Positions 1 through 12,200 of a DNA stretch of 64,000 nucleotides are shown one piece after another (position 1 is the stretch's first letter; each line of letters begins with the position of its first letter). The notes below the pieces were generated by a model, which was not told the origin of the DNA, did no database searches, and saw only the letters and a list, made by a program, of their open reading frames with translations. The stretch lies in the NCBI GenBank assembly GCA_964030785.1, contig OZ034968.1, positions 58,872,299-58,936,298 on the forward strand. The letters run 5' to 3'. The translations under genes were made by a program, and so were the position numbers. The stretch comes from Siderastrea siderea. Its lineage: Eukaryota > Cnidaria > Anthozoa > Scleractinia > Rhizangiidae.

Positions 1-87
1 AATTATCCTGCGAAATCACCTGATACTTAGCCAACTCGGCCTACGGCCTCGTCGGCTAAGTATTCCGCGCGATTTCGCAGGATAATT
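1..87. repeat. Hairpin at the window edge
   Basis: Imperfect palindrome: AATTATCCTGCGAAATC at the left end reappears inverted as GATTTCGCAGGATAATT, with GGCTAAGTAT and ATACTTAGCC pairing inside. A small MITE-like element, possibly cut by the window boundary. Confidence 0.7.
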
Positions 88-1674
88 GTTAAATATCTGT
101 TGTGTACACATTCACTGAAAGTCGATAAAAACCTTTATTTTATCGTAACGAGAAATTCAAATATAGCGAAAATTCGATGTGGCGAAAATACAAACCCATA
201 ACAGATTTTTCAACTAAGCGTTACTTGTCTGTCGTAAAAACTACTTCTTTACGAACGCGAGAAAAAGTAGTCACGAAAATGTTCTGTAACAAGGTACACT
301 GCAAGAAGTACCCCTCGATGAGAGCTAGCCTGTAATTTGAAAATTTGGCAACCCCTATAAAGCGTACGCGCGATAAGGGGGGGGGGGGGTGGCCATACTC
401 CATTCACGAAATAGCATCCCACGCCCACGCAGGCTAAAATGAATCCCCTTTTGTAACGAGATCGAAATTGTTTGCTGTTCTCTTACAGACCTCAGCGCCG
501 CCCGACTGAGATCCCAGTCACCAAGAAACCACACGCCTAAGTCCCATGATAGCTCAAGGTGGGGGATATTTTATAACTTAAATGCTTGCTTGCTCTGCTT
601 GCTAGGTGTGGTACTCAAAACGTAACTGCATTTCCATGTGACAATAAAAAGGAAGTTGAATTTGTTGCGAGTTTACGTTAGCCGTGAAAGTAAGGTGTCG
701 TAAAACTAAAACCAAACTAAATAATCACATCGATCATTAAACTTCACAGACAACCAACCAGAAGGCAAAACAATATGAACGGCGCTAAGCACGGAATAAC
801 TCGTTGAAGCAAGTTATGATTGATTTCATGTGATTTAGTTGTTACTTCTGGTTGAGCGCTAGAGTAAAAGCAAAGCACATGCGAAACATTTTTTACCCTT
901 ACTTGACAACCGCTCTAAAAAAGCTAAACTCATCATGTTCGCTTCTTTTGTTGAACAGGAAAGAGACGCGAAGGAGGAAATGCCAAATTTCCATGGAGGA
1001 GTTCACCTTTTGCGAAAGAGAGCCATTAAAGGTCGCAGGGTTAAAGCAACGTGCTCCTCTCCAATATCCACATGCATATTCTCCTCACTGTTCTCCGTAT
1101 ATTTCTTATGTTACTAGTTGAGAGAATTTGTTAAAACATTTCAGGCCCGGTGATCATTTACTTTATTCTCATGACCTGTATATTTGATCAAGTAGTGATA
1201 TTGTAAGGAGAAATTAGATGCTTGTCACCATGGGGGCTTCAAGGGTTAAAACTATTGTCCACGTGCCACGTCGCATAGCTTGGAAATTGTCATCGCGGAA
1301 AATGCAAAAAGTGTTCATGGTGACCCCGAGGAAAGATACAGGTTAGCAACTTCTACTTTTGGTATCCCCGTTTGCAAGTATTTCTGGATACCTTAACTTG
1401 TTTCCCGACTCTGTTGAAAACATACTAAACCTAAAGTACCAAACAGAGTCAAGTTTGTTAGCTTTCACAAGCTTTTGAAGCAATCACAGCGCCTTTCTCA
1501 AGTGATAATTGATGCAATGAGTTATTTGTCACGTGAGCTCGGGTGGTCGGAGTCACGTGTCAAAATATCTCTGTACAGGGCCGGACGTTCGAAACCACGG
1601 TCGGGGCCTGGCACCGAATTTCGATAGCTTCCGGTATTATTCTTCTAAAATTGTTCTCTTCCCTCGCGAGTGAC
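88..1674. other. No gene recognised
   Basis: AT-rich intergenic sequence with a poly-G run near 378-390 on the plus strand. Short open frames near 850-1120 show no coding signature that I recognise. Confidence 0.4.
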
Positions 1675-1816
1675 TGCCTTTTCTGTTTTTAATTTGTGGC
1701 CTGTCTCTTTGAAGTGTAGTGTAGCTGTTGTGCATTCCAACACCACAAGAGCTACACTTTCCGCGGCTGGGGATCACCTCAAAGAGACAGGCCACAAATT
1801 AAAAACAGAAAAGGCA
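1675..1816. repeat. Hairpin MITE-like element
   Basis: Inverted repeat with arms of about 38 bp: TGCCTTTTCTGTTTTTAATT on the left and its complement ending AAAACAGAAAAGGCA on the right, with a shorter inner match around AGCTACAC. Confidence 0.75.
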
Positions 1817-2649
1817 GAGAAACATGTTTGAGTTTTCAGACTGGCGCTGGCTCGCCATGTTTTCAGTTTGGACTAGTTAAGTTATAAGGTTTTGTGAGTG
1901 TTCAAATGAGACAAAGCCTCAAGTTGTTTATGTCGCCGTTGTGACAGAATTCAAATATTTGAAAAAGTGGTAGTGTTGTTATTGAACATTGTTTACTCCT
2001 ATGACCCTTATGATGAATGCCGGCGAAGTGAATATTGACCAAACATATTTTCAGGTTTCCAGTTTTGCATGATGTTGCCCTTGACGGTGTTTCTTTTACG
2101 AACAACCAATTAATTTAGTACAACTAAATAACACAACCGACACAATTGAGTTTTCCTTGTGTAGCCTATTTAGCCACATTTTGCTCGCTGATTGTTCAGT
2201 TTATTTGTTCATAACTTTTCTTGATGTTTTCGTCATAATGTTGTAAAATATTTTGGTAATTTGGTGATGCATTGGGTAATTTAGGGTAATTTGGTAATTT
2301 TGTATTAGAGCAATTAATCATTATAATTTTCATACCTTTTTCAATATTTTTCTACATTTTCTATATTTTTCTACTTTTGAGCACCGGAGACGATGTCTAA
2401 TCTAACAAGGGGGGCATGTTGTGAAGCTCATTTTAGGGTATTGATTTAGTTGTTTACCTAGCCTTGAAATAATTTTGGTAGTGTAATTGTTGATCTAAGT
2501 TTCTCAAACTCATTAATAATTCATAAAGAGAAAACAAAGGAAATCACTACCGTGACGGTGGTTTGGATACCGGATCTTAATTAGCATAAAGTTTTGGGAA
2601 CTTTTGCTTTGCATTTCTCCAAGAATTATGAATGGTTTGATAAGCCATA

Positions 2650-2785
2650 TCAAAAACTCGAAAGAGTGTTTCATCAGGTATCCAAAGACCTCAAAGTCGG
2701 TCAAAAAACCTCGGCTGCGCCTCGTTTTTTCAACCCACTTCTCGGGGTTTGGATATCCTGATGAAACACTCTTTCTCGTGTTTGA
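2650..2785. repeat. Hairpin MITE-like element
   Basis: Arms of about 37 bp: GAAAGAGTGTTTCATCAGG near the left end and CCTGATGAAACACTCTTTC near the right. The centre is a Pro/Arg-like CTCGGCTGCGCCTCG palindrome. Confidence 0.8.
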
Positions 2786-3730
2786 TCACAGGCAGCCCAA
2801 GCTTACATTGAGAACTGCGCATAAAGTAGACTGTTTTTATGACATCGGCACGCTATGCATAATAATGACATCGGCAACATTTAAGAGTTTGTATGGAAAC
2901 GCTACAAAACGTCTCAAATTGGCACAAATCAGAAAGAAGTCGAAATAAAAATAATTTGCCTTATGTCATTGTTGCATTGGTCATTATTTGAGGGCTTACT
3001 GGGCTGGTTTGAAGCTTTTTAGGCAAGAAATTGCCGTGAAATTTCCTAAATTTCACGGGCGTGCTGATAGTTCTCTATTTTCGTCAAACCGACCTCTCTG
3101 GACTCCGCAGTGTCGCCTTTTGCTTGTGGACAATCTCACTCGGGCTCTCCCCGGCTGAGGGCAATTTTGTCGTCGAAACGCGGCTCGCAAAGATTCATGT
3201 GTGCACTTCAAATGAAAACGCATACCAGGAAAGGCGAGTTTCTTATTTAAGACGGATTTTCGACGGCTTAAAATAGGATCTGGAACCTATGAGAAAGAAC
3301 ACAGGTATGCACAAGACCCAAGAATACACCTTTGAAGTTTTAGGGCGATTAGTTAATTGTGATGGAATTAATCGAACCTCAAGTAAGGTGCAGTGTGAAA
3401 CTGTTTCCTGCCTTTAATTAATTCTAAAGATTCAGTAAATATGAAAAATAAAAACCTCAATTTCTCGCCTAAAAGGCTTCAAACCAGCCCAGGAAGCCCT
3501 CAAATAATGACCAATACAACAATGCAATAAGGCAAATCATTTTTATTTGGACTTTTTTCTGATTTGTGGTAATTTGAGACGTTTTGTAGCGTTTCCATAC
3601 AAACTCTTAAATGTTGCCGATGTCATCATTATGCATAGCGTGCTGATGTCATTATTGTGCATAGCGTGGAAAAAACAGTCTAATTTATGCGCAGTTCTCA
3701 ACGTTAGCTTGGGCTGCCTGTGGTTTGATA
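2781..3730. repeat. Foldback element, ~265-bp arms
   Basis: The left arm (about 2781-3040) and right arm (about 3463-3730) are inverted copies; GATCACAGGCAGCCCAAGC and GCTTGGGCTGCCTGTGG mark the ends. About 420 bp of unrelated sequence lies between. The apparent open frames in it read through the repeat. Confidence 0.8.
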
Positions 3731-6173
3731 TATTACGTAATGCCTTCCCTCCTAAAAGTTTTCCTGTTTGTTTTCAGCACAGCATAAAAGAAGCTTGATT
3801 GTAGTTAGTAGTTGATTAATATCAGTAGAGAATTTGTAGAAGCTGAAAATCGCTGCAATAAAGAAGCTTTCCCTTAGCAGAGTCTCGGTACATCTCGTGA
3901 AGCTAAGCGAGTGCCCAACATTACACACAGCGCTCTGTTCCACAATATTGTCGTCATTGCCACGTCTACCAGTAAACCAGAGATTTCTACACAAGGGTTT
4001 GCCACAATTAATAAAGAAATTAATAACAATCTTTAATAAAAATAAAAATAATAATAATAATAATAATAATATAAACAATAATAAGTGCAGTTTTCAGAGT
4101 TCTGAAGAAGGGTCTTTACTCAGCATCGTATTTGTTTCCAGATGTTGACCATTTCGGGCCACTAAAAATGCGGCTGATGGCTTTTCAAGAAGCTTCTTTC
4201 ACGACCAACAAATAAATTAAATTTTTCAACGAAAATTAAAAACATTGCCTTATAAAAATTCTCTGCCTAGGAAACTCTTAAGTATCATAAAATGATACAA
4301 TGATCACAAGTTTCATGAAATGATGATGGCCATAATGATGATGATGGCAGTGCTTATTCTGCGTGTTGAAATCCACAAACTACACGGTGTAACTAATTGA
4401 TTTACCCACCACAGTGAAGTTAACACGCTCACACGACAAAGTCAACATACTTTAATTTACTAGAAATCAGAGGCTGGCAAAACCCAGCTTTCTTCATGCA
4501 AGTTGTAACTCTTCGCAATCAAGCTTGGAAAAGGTTTTATCACAAGTTACGTGAACAGAGGTACACTTTCATCTTTAGCTTCAGCATCATGTCAATTTCG
4601 GGCACATACCTTATAGGACTGATGTTCCAAGAAAAACTACACCAATTTGCAATTGAAAAATTAATATTCACGTTAATTTCAGTCGCGTTAGTTTCCAGAC
4701 GCGTCATTTTCAGCGGGCTAAATAAAGCGATGAAGCGTTTATTTTCTCAACGTTCATTTTTTCATTTTGACTTCAAATTCTGAATCCTACCCTTAGCCAT
4801 AACTAATATCAAAATAATAAACGACATCTTTGTCTGGCATCTCCTAACTGACCTTACATTGTGTACGATAATTCAAGATTATTTTCGACGTGAGAATTCT
4901 CTCTCTCCGTAAGCAAAATTTCAACAAAAAGCTCTTGAAATGATCAAAATACTTTTTTCTTTATAGAGTGCGACATCTCCATACTCCCGTTTATTTCCTT
5001 CACATCGAAATTTAAACTTCTCTTTCGTGTTAATTTTCTTTATCCTAAAACATTTTCGCCTTCACCTTGCGTCAGTTCAAGGGCGTTGATTTCAAATACT
5101 GTATCTTAATAAACACAAGAGTAAATTTCCTAAATTAGGCACTTAAGGACGTTCGCGCCAATTGTTTCTGCGCATCCTTACTGCGCACGCAATTCACTTC
5201 GTGATGCCATGCCACGTCATGCATTGAGCGCGCGCGCTGTTGCAGAAATATGGAGATAAATAGCACTAGTGGGCATTTTAATATCTATGCATGGGTTTAA
5301 CCCTCTTAAATGTTCGATGACCCCATATTTTCTTTTGATAGATCACTTTTTTGTCGATTATCTACGTTTTTTTAAAAAAATTAAAGAAAATCTGTACTGT
5401 GGAAGTTTGATTTTTTTCAACTTTTCTGCCCTCGCATCATCGAATTCTGCTATTATTGAAGCTGCACGGTGTCCGTAAAAGTCTATCTTAGAGGTTGAAT
5501 TTAACTAAAAGGATGACACCGGTTCAAATTATTTCCTTAACAGACCCACGTAAGTAAAATTTGACTAAGAAAGTGGGTATACGGCGATTCATCTTTAATA
5601 TTTTTCAACTAACAAGCACTGAGGCCATGTCGAGTTACGAGGGCCGATTTGTCAAAATTGGGGTAGTTTTCGACGCGCTTTATTTCGAAAACGAAGTCGG
5701 TGGCCCCCCCCCCCCCCCCCCCAATTTTTTTGCATTTCTGACATAGGTAACTCACTATCTGACTGTAGCCAAAGTATGAAAAAATCTGTGTTTCCTAGCA
5801 ACAGAGGCACAAGCGTTGAAATATATACCGCGCTGCGCAATTCACAAGACCTATAGACTCCCTCATGTTCCGCGTCTTGGCCTAAGAAGCCGATTTATGG
5901 GAAGACTACAACACCTGCTGCGCTACACGAGGAATAACGTGGAGTACGCAATCGTTAAGAAATCGAATTTTTTTGGCAGCTGTTTGTTCTAAGTTGATGA
6001 GATTTTCTTCCGTTTTTCTATGTCAGTAGACGAGTGAGGACGAATTAACTTGACCATGGGCGAGATTGCACATGGGTAACTATTATTGACATTCCAAGAC
6101 TTGAACCACCTAGAAGTTCTCGGAGTGCTACGCTATCGACGTTACGTCTTCTTTGCCTTTTTTGGACCGTGAA
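3731..6173. other. No gene recognised
   Basis: AT-rich 3' flank of SEC23IP. Contains an (AAT)n run near 4045-4075, a GATGAT cluster near 4320-4350 and a 15+ bp poly-C run near 5703-5721. No exon signature on either strand. Confidence 0.4.
5679..5684 (-). terminator. Possible SEC23IP polyadenylation signal
   Basis: AATAAA on the minus strand about 490 nt after the stop codon. It is the nearest canonical hexamer I noticed in the AT-rich 3' flank, so weak evidence. Confidence 0.25.
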
Positions 6174-6225
6174 TTAATCTCTGTAGATCTCCTTCAACAT
6201 GAAAAGAGCAGTATCTTCCGAGACC
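6174..6225 (-). CDS. SEC23IP: SEC23IP exon 17 (stop codon)
   Basis: A 52-nt terminal exon completing Trp971 and coding [16 protein letters not shown], then TAA. Human SEC23IP has ESEDTALLLLKEIYR at the same place and continues about a dozen residues longer. The 4.1-kb intron before it was recognised only from this motif and the phase match (2). Confidence 0.9.
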
Positions 6226-9200
6226 CTGCAAGAAAACGTAACTTTCGTAAACAATCGCTGTAAAACATGTCAGGTTGCATTGAGTAGCCCTCGTGGTTTC
6301 CAACTTATGTTTCTGCCTTGAACGATTCTAAAAACAATTAAGCGAAAAACTGTACAACACGGATGGCAGCATTCAATTACCGTTTCACGGCAGTCAAAAG
6401 CACGTCGAGTGCTCAGTGCCCGCCATAATGTCGAATGCTTCACTTTAAAGGAGAAGGTCACTCCAGAAACGGTGTATTTTTTAAATCGCCGATAAAAAGA
6501 TAACACTAAGTTGAGTTACTGACCGTGGTTTTAGCTTCTTAAAGTGCATCCGATCCCACTGAAATTCCTCTCCAAAGAGGGCCAAAATTCAACACTGCGC
6601 GCCACCATTTTGAATCGTACTTAGCAGCCTGGCCGCTTGTCCGTGACATCATGCCGTCCAACACGGGGGGGGGGGGGGGGGTCTTCTCGGCCCAACCTCG
6701 TTCCCAGGGTCTCTCTTCTCTGCCTCCCTTGTCGTTGAAGAAAGATAAACATGGTAGCGCTTGAACCTTACCGTTTTGAGCCAGAACGTGTCAGCGATGT
6801 AGCTGATGATGAAAGCAGTGAAGATAATGAATTGAACGAGCGGTTGGAGAGCACATTCTGGTGTTCTTGCCGAAAGAGTCTATTTGTTGTGTTGAGCATC
6901 CGGATTCGGAAAACAAGATGGAAGGTACCTAAGCTTACTCTTCCTGGCACTACGCTCTCGTAATCGTATTTAAAGTTTGAGTAGAAAATTATTTTTACGC
7001 CTGTAAATCGCTTTGTAAATTAAATTAAAACAGTGGCTCAATTTGAGCCTTAAATTTGGTTTTAACCTATTTTGTGTGTTTTTATTTTACCACCTGGCGG
7101 TGCAATATGCAGGGATTTTCTGTACTACAGAACATGAAGACTTTTCGATCGTTTGCTTAAATCGGGCAGTCCTATCAACTGCGATAGTGGGTCTTCACTC
7201 TCGGAACAGGACACCTGTTCCGTCCCCATTGCAGAATCGTTAAGAGATCTATTTAGAACACTTACTCTCAGTCAATTTTTAACGAGTTAGCTGACTAAAT
7301 TGATCTATTCACTTTTTTGAATTTTAATTCCAGTTCAATAGTGTTACCGTTGGCATCACGGCTGCTTGTGTAAATTTGTATTCTTAGAGTTTTCAGACAG
7401 AATGCTCAACACAACAAATACACTCTTTCGGCGTTAACATTACTTTACACTTCAGAATGTACTCTCCAACCGGTCGTTCAATTCATTATCTTCACTGCTT
7501 TCATCATCAGCTACATCGCGGACAGGTTCTGGCTCAAAACGGTAAAGTTCAAGCGCTGCCACGTTTATCTTTGCTCAACGACAAGGGAGGCAGAGAAGAG
7601 AGACCCTGGGAACGAGGTTGGGCCGAGAAGATCCTCCGCGTTGGACGGCATGACGTCACGGACAAGCGGCCAGGCTGCTAAGTACGATTCAAAATGGTGG
7701 CGCACAGTGTTGAATTTTGGCCCTCTTTGGAGAGGAATTTCAGTGGGATCGGATGCACTTTAGAAGCTAAAACCACGGTCAGTAACTCAACTTAATGTTA
7801 TCGTTTTATTGACGATTTCAAAAAATACACCGTTTCTGGAGTGACCTCCTTTAAAGTGAAACATTCGACATTATGGCGGGCACTGTGCACTCGACGTGCT
7901 TTTGACGGCCATGAAACGGTAATAGAATGCTGCCATCCGTGTTGTACAATTTTTCGCTTAAGACGATTTCCGCTCAACGTTCGAGCAGTAAGTGCAAAAA
8001 TTAAGTTACCAAAAAACTACTTGCAGCACTGTCACATTTTGAGAACAGATAAGAAGAACTTATCGTTACTTTTGCTCCCAAGCTGACCCCGCGAGAGAAA
8101 ATTGGATTTGAAGTTATCAATATTTCAATTAAAAAGACGCGTCATGCCAGTTCAAAACAAAATGGCGCCCGTTTTTAGCATACTTTTACGAGATTTGAAA
8201 TTAATTTTCTTGAGAATGCTTGAGAATTTCATCGCGGGGTCACTTGGGCAAGTGAACAAGAGTGAGATGTTTCAAATAGCATTTAAAATGTTACCGTGCT
8301 ATGAGTAGTTTTTTGGTAAATATTTTTTGCACTTATTGCTCGAACGTTGAGCGGAATCCGTCTTAATTGTTTTTAGGAACGTTCAAGGCAGAAACATAAG
8401 TTGAAAACCACGGTCAGTAGCTCAACTTAGTGTTATCTTTTTATTGGCGATTTCTAAAAATACACCGTTTCTGGAGTGACCTTCTCCTTTAACCGCAAAA
8501 CGTAACGCCTTTTCCAAAAACAATCTTTTTACGTTGAGTATGTGTTCAGAATGAAGTCAGAACTGTTATGCACAAGTTTTGCCGGCGTGAAATTCGGTTT
8601 GCCGAGACACGTTATGTTCGTTTTCATACGAATTTCGCACTCGTAAAAGTTTGAGCTGATTCAAACTTCAAGGCACTGAAAGAACGGAAGTGACGTAGGT
8701 TTATGCGTTAAGCAGCCTTCACACGTCATACTAATGTTGGCCAACTCGTGTTGGCAAACTCAAAATTGGTGTGCGTGAACGACACAACAACATGTTGGCA
8801 AACTGTTGGCGACAAATAGAACTCGTCTCTATTCTCGCCAACAGTTTGCCAACATGTTGTGTCGTTCACACACACCAATTTGAGTTTGCCAACACGAGTT
8901 GGCCAACATTAGTTTGACGTGTGAAGGCCGCTTTAGACCGCTATGAATATTACCGCAGTCAGTTGACTGCTTTGGCAAAACAATATGATCTTCAAAGCGG
9001 CCAAACGCAAAAACACACCAATTTCCGGTTTTTCAGGACCCTGAAGTTTGATTCAGTTTAAACATTTACGAGCGTGAAGTTCGTTTGTAAATAATGCAAG
9101 AAAAACTCTTGAAAGACCAATTTCACGCCGACAAAACTCGTGGCTGTCAGTTCCTTCCTCTTGAGCTCAGACGCTTCCAGAAATGGCGTTACGTTTTGCT

Positions 9201-12200
9201 GTTAAATTGAAAGCTTCTACATTTGTGGTATTTTTTTGTGCAAAATTATGGGGGAACCTGCACAAACTTTAGAATTGCTAGCTTGCGAACAAAGACGCGT
9301 CAAGGGGGATTGAACGCCTATCCCACTACGCAACGCGAAAGAATGATAAACACATAGTTCCGATAATCAAGCAATCTCGCAGTTAGCATAGGCCGGCAAT
9401 GCGATCAGTGGTTGTTAAGCTGCCGGCCTTTTTAGTGACAGCACTTAATTTGGCCTTTTTTATCGGGATACTGATAAATAAGCAAAAGAAACAAAGGTTA
9501 ATCGTGATTTTCAGGAAAGACGAGATGTTACAAGAGTTTGTTTTTCAGCCAACTATAGAATTAAATCGTGTGCGCAGAATTTGCGCACGCCATTTCGTGG
9601 TTATTAACAGTGTATGTTCTTTTTTGCTGTACACTTACATGGAACACTTTCTTGCCCGGAAAATGTAGTGACTTCTTAGTAGACTTCAGTTTTTCTGTCA
9701 ATGCTGATTGCTTAATTCTACAAGCGGTTTTTACGGTATGTAAAAATCTTGGTAAATATAACGCCTACAACTGGCTTGCAGTCCTAATAGGCTTCCACGT
9801 TTCACGGGACCGGCCCACGTTAAGATGCCAAGCGATTTACCATCTTTCTTTCTTTATTATCATACACGGTGCTTTCGACATTGCTGATCCTAGCAGTATG
9901 CAGGACGCGTGTCACAACGAACTCAGTAAATATGACCTCACTCGCCACGAGTCTCCCAGTAGCTCAGTGGTTAAGGCGCCCGACCGGTGTACGGGAGGTC
10001 ATGGGTTCGATTCCCGTCGGGGGCTCAGATTTTTTCTTTGTCCCACGCTCGTGACAAACTGAATATTCCATCTTTCTCTTAGACTAAAATTGTTAAAAAC
10101 ACACATATAAACAACAATTTCAGTACGGCCTTGCTCGCGCCACTCTACCTAAGAAAACTGAATTGAGCTTGATCAAAGTGAACTCAATATACCTCAAATA
10201 CACTCAAGACCAAAAGTCGAAGCAGGTCGGAGCTTCACCGACGGCCGAAATACGAGGTATTTGCCATCCCGGCGAGTAGTTTTCGGAAATCTGGGCTCAA
10301 CGGTAAGCACCAACGATCTAAATGGATCAAAAAAATGAGAGGTCACCTACCAGTAGCAAACGTGACTGCTGAGTGCGAAGAGGTACTCGTTTAAACTTTC
10401 GATTGGTTTCTCTTGAAGTACGTAGTCAATCCGCTGACCACCATTGAGCCGGCCTACTTGGCTTGGTTCCACAAGAGGATCCGGGAAAGACTCAAGTTCT
10501 AAAAAAAATACGCCATCACATAGCTCTGAGACCGTTTAATTAACCCTGCATATAAAGTGGATCGGTGGTACCCAGTCATCTCGCCACCTGGAACACTCGT
10601 TACTAACCATTTCGCTACCACAAGTCACCTGTACATTCCCCGAAATGATCCCAGCTTTTTTCCACGCTGACCCCGAAATGATCCCCAAGCGATTTTTGGA
10701 ATGGCGATTAAACCAAGGGATGGTGGAGTGCTCAAAATAAACGAACTTGAAAATTTCAAGTATTTATTCGGTTGAGATTATTTGCAATCTTCACTTGCCC
10801 TTTTCAAGGAATTGGGATAAAATGATCACTGTGTAACGAAGTCCTCGGCATAACAATCCATATTTTTTAGCCCACTAATTGTGTTATGTATGAAAAAGAA
10901 CCTCGATATAACGAACCCCCGATATCAGTAATCTTGAATTGAAACTGGTAACAATATTAAAATTAAAAAAAAGGTATAAAAGCCTCTTCTTTATTAATTT
11001 TAACTGGAAATGAATATTAACATTTTGAAGACTGACCATTGGAACAGCCACACAGACAAGAAAAATACAATTTATGTTTCATTGGCATAGAAAAATGCTT
11101 AGTGCTACTCCAATTCCAAATTCATATTCCCATTGGCTTCATCACGAATGCTTTTTGAACAATTCGTCCACTCTTACCTTTCACCTCAGTAGCCTCCTCT
11201 ACAACTGCGTCTTGCTCATCGGCTCCCTGAGTCGAGTGAGCTCTGGCAAACTCATTAATCGACTCCCATGTTTTGCGCGCAGACTCAATGAGGCTCTGCT
11301 TCAGATTAGCGCCCAGTCTCGTCAGGTTCTCACGGAGCTCTAAACAAGAGGAAAGCCAAAACAAAAGACGATTTAACCTGTTTTTATTACGAGCTGCTAA
11401 AGAAATTAGGTTTTCACACAAAAATTGACAGAAAAGTGCCTCGAGAGAAACGTTTTTTGCGTTAATATTCCTCTTTGACTCGACATTTCTGGCGTGAATG
11501 CAAAAAACTACTTAGATGATGAGTTTCACGTTAGGTTTGTTGATTTTGCATTTAAAGGTGCCAAATTTCATGGTTAGAGAATAAAAGTTCTTCATGTAAT
11601 GCTTTTTTGTCATCTACTTTTACCCTGGGTGCCAGAGATGCGTCACAGAGGAGTCGTCGGCCAGAGGACGATTAACGAGCGACGTACAGGGTAGCTACTT
11701 TAAGTATACGTTTGAAAAACCAAAGGCATTTTATCCATGGAAACCTAAATATAATCGTCCAGTTTTGTTGAAAACTGCTATAATATACTATGGAACTAAA
11801 ACTATTCATAGCTTCAGTCTCAATCCTCGACAAATGTATGCTAACATGTTTCAGGTTTTAATGGAGTTGACAAGTCTTGGTTAAGCTGACATCTGGGCAC
11901 GCGTGCAAAATATGAAGGTCAGGAAGTGACGACGCGTATGACGAATGTTGCGCACTGATGCAAGACAGGAAATCGGACTCGAACGCCGAAACACAGAGTA
12001 ACCAAGGAACCTCTGTTTGTAGGGTAAGCAGCTACAAACTCCTCGAGAGTGCATGAGAGTTTTCGAGCAAACAAGAGCGAGTTTGAACTCCCTCCCAGGG
12101 TGGAAAATCAGTCACATTTCCTGTTCCTTTCGTAGTTTTCTTGTTGCTGACACAGAACCAAACTGTTACCTATATGCATTCGTTTCCTTCCTTTGTGATG

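Larger units (their letters stand above)
6290..8425. repeat. Large inverted duplication with P2X7-C-terminal-like gene start
   Basis: A left arm (about 6290-6925) and an inverted right arm (about 7385-8425) share roughly 600 bp at high identity. Landmarks are CCTCGTTCCCAGGGTCTCT on the left and its complement on the right, and GGTGTATTTTTTAAATCG near 6470 matched near 7820. A partial third copy lies at about 8400-8495. The right arm is interrupted by a nested MITE. The two arms carry the same short coding start in opposite orientations. Confidence 0.85.

Noticed and set aside
2604..2948. 114-residue open frame
   Set aside because: Runs through one arm of a foldback element and a hairpin; no recognisable domain.
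9399..10062. Overlapping open frames of 89 and 164 residues
   Set aside because: The longer one runs into the tRNA-like sequence; neither shows a domain or splice-consistent exon.
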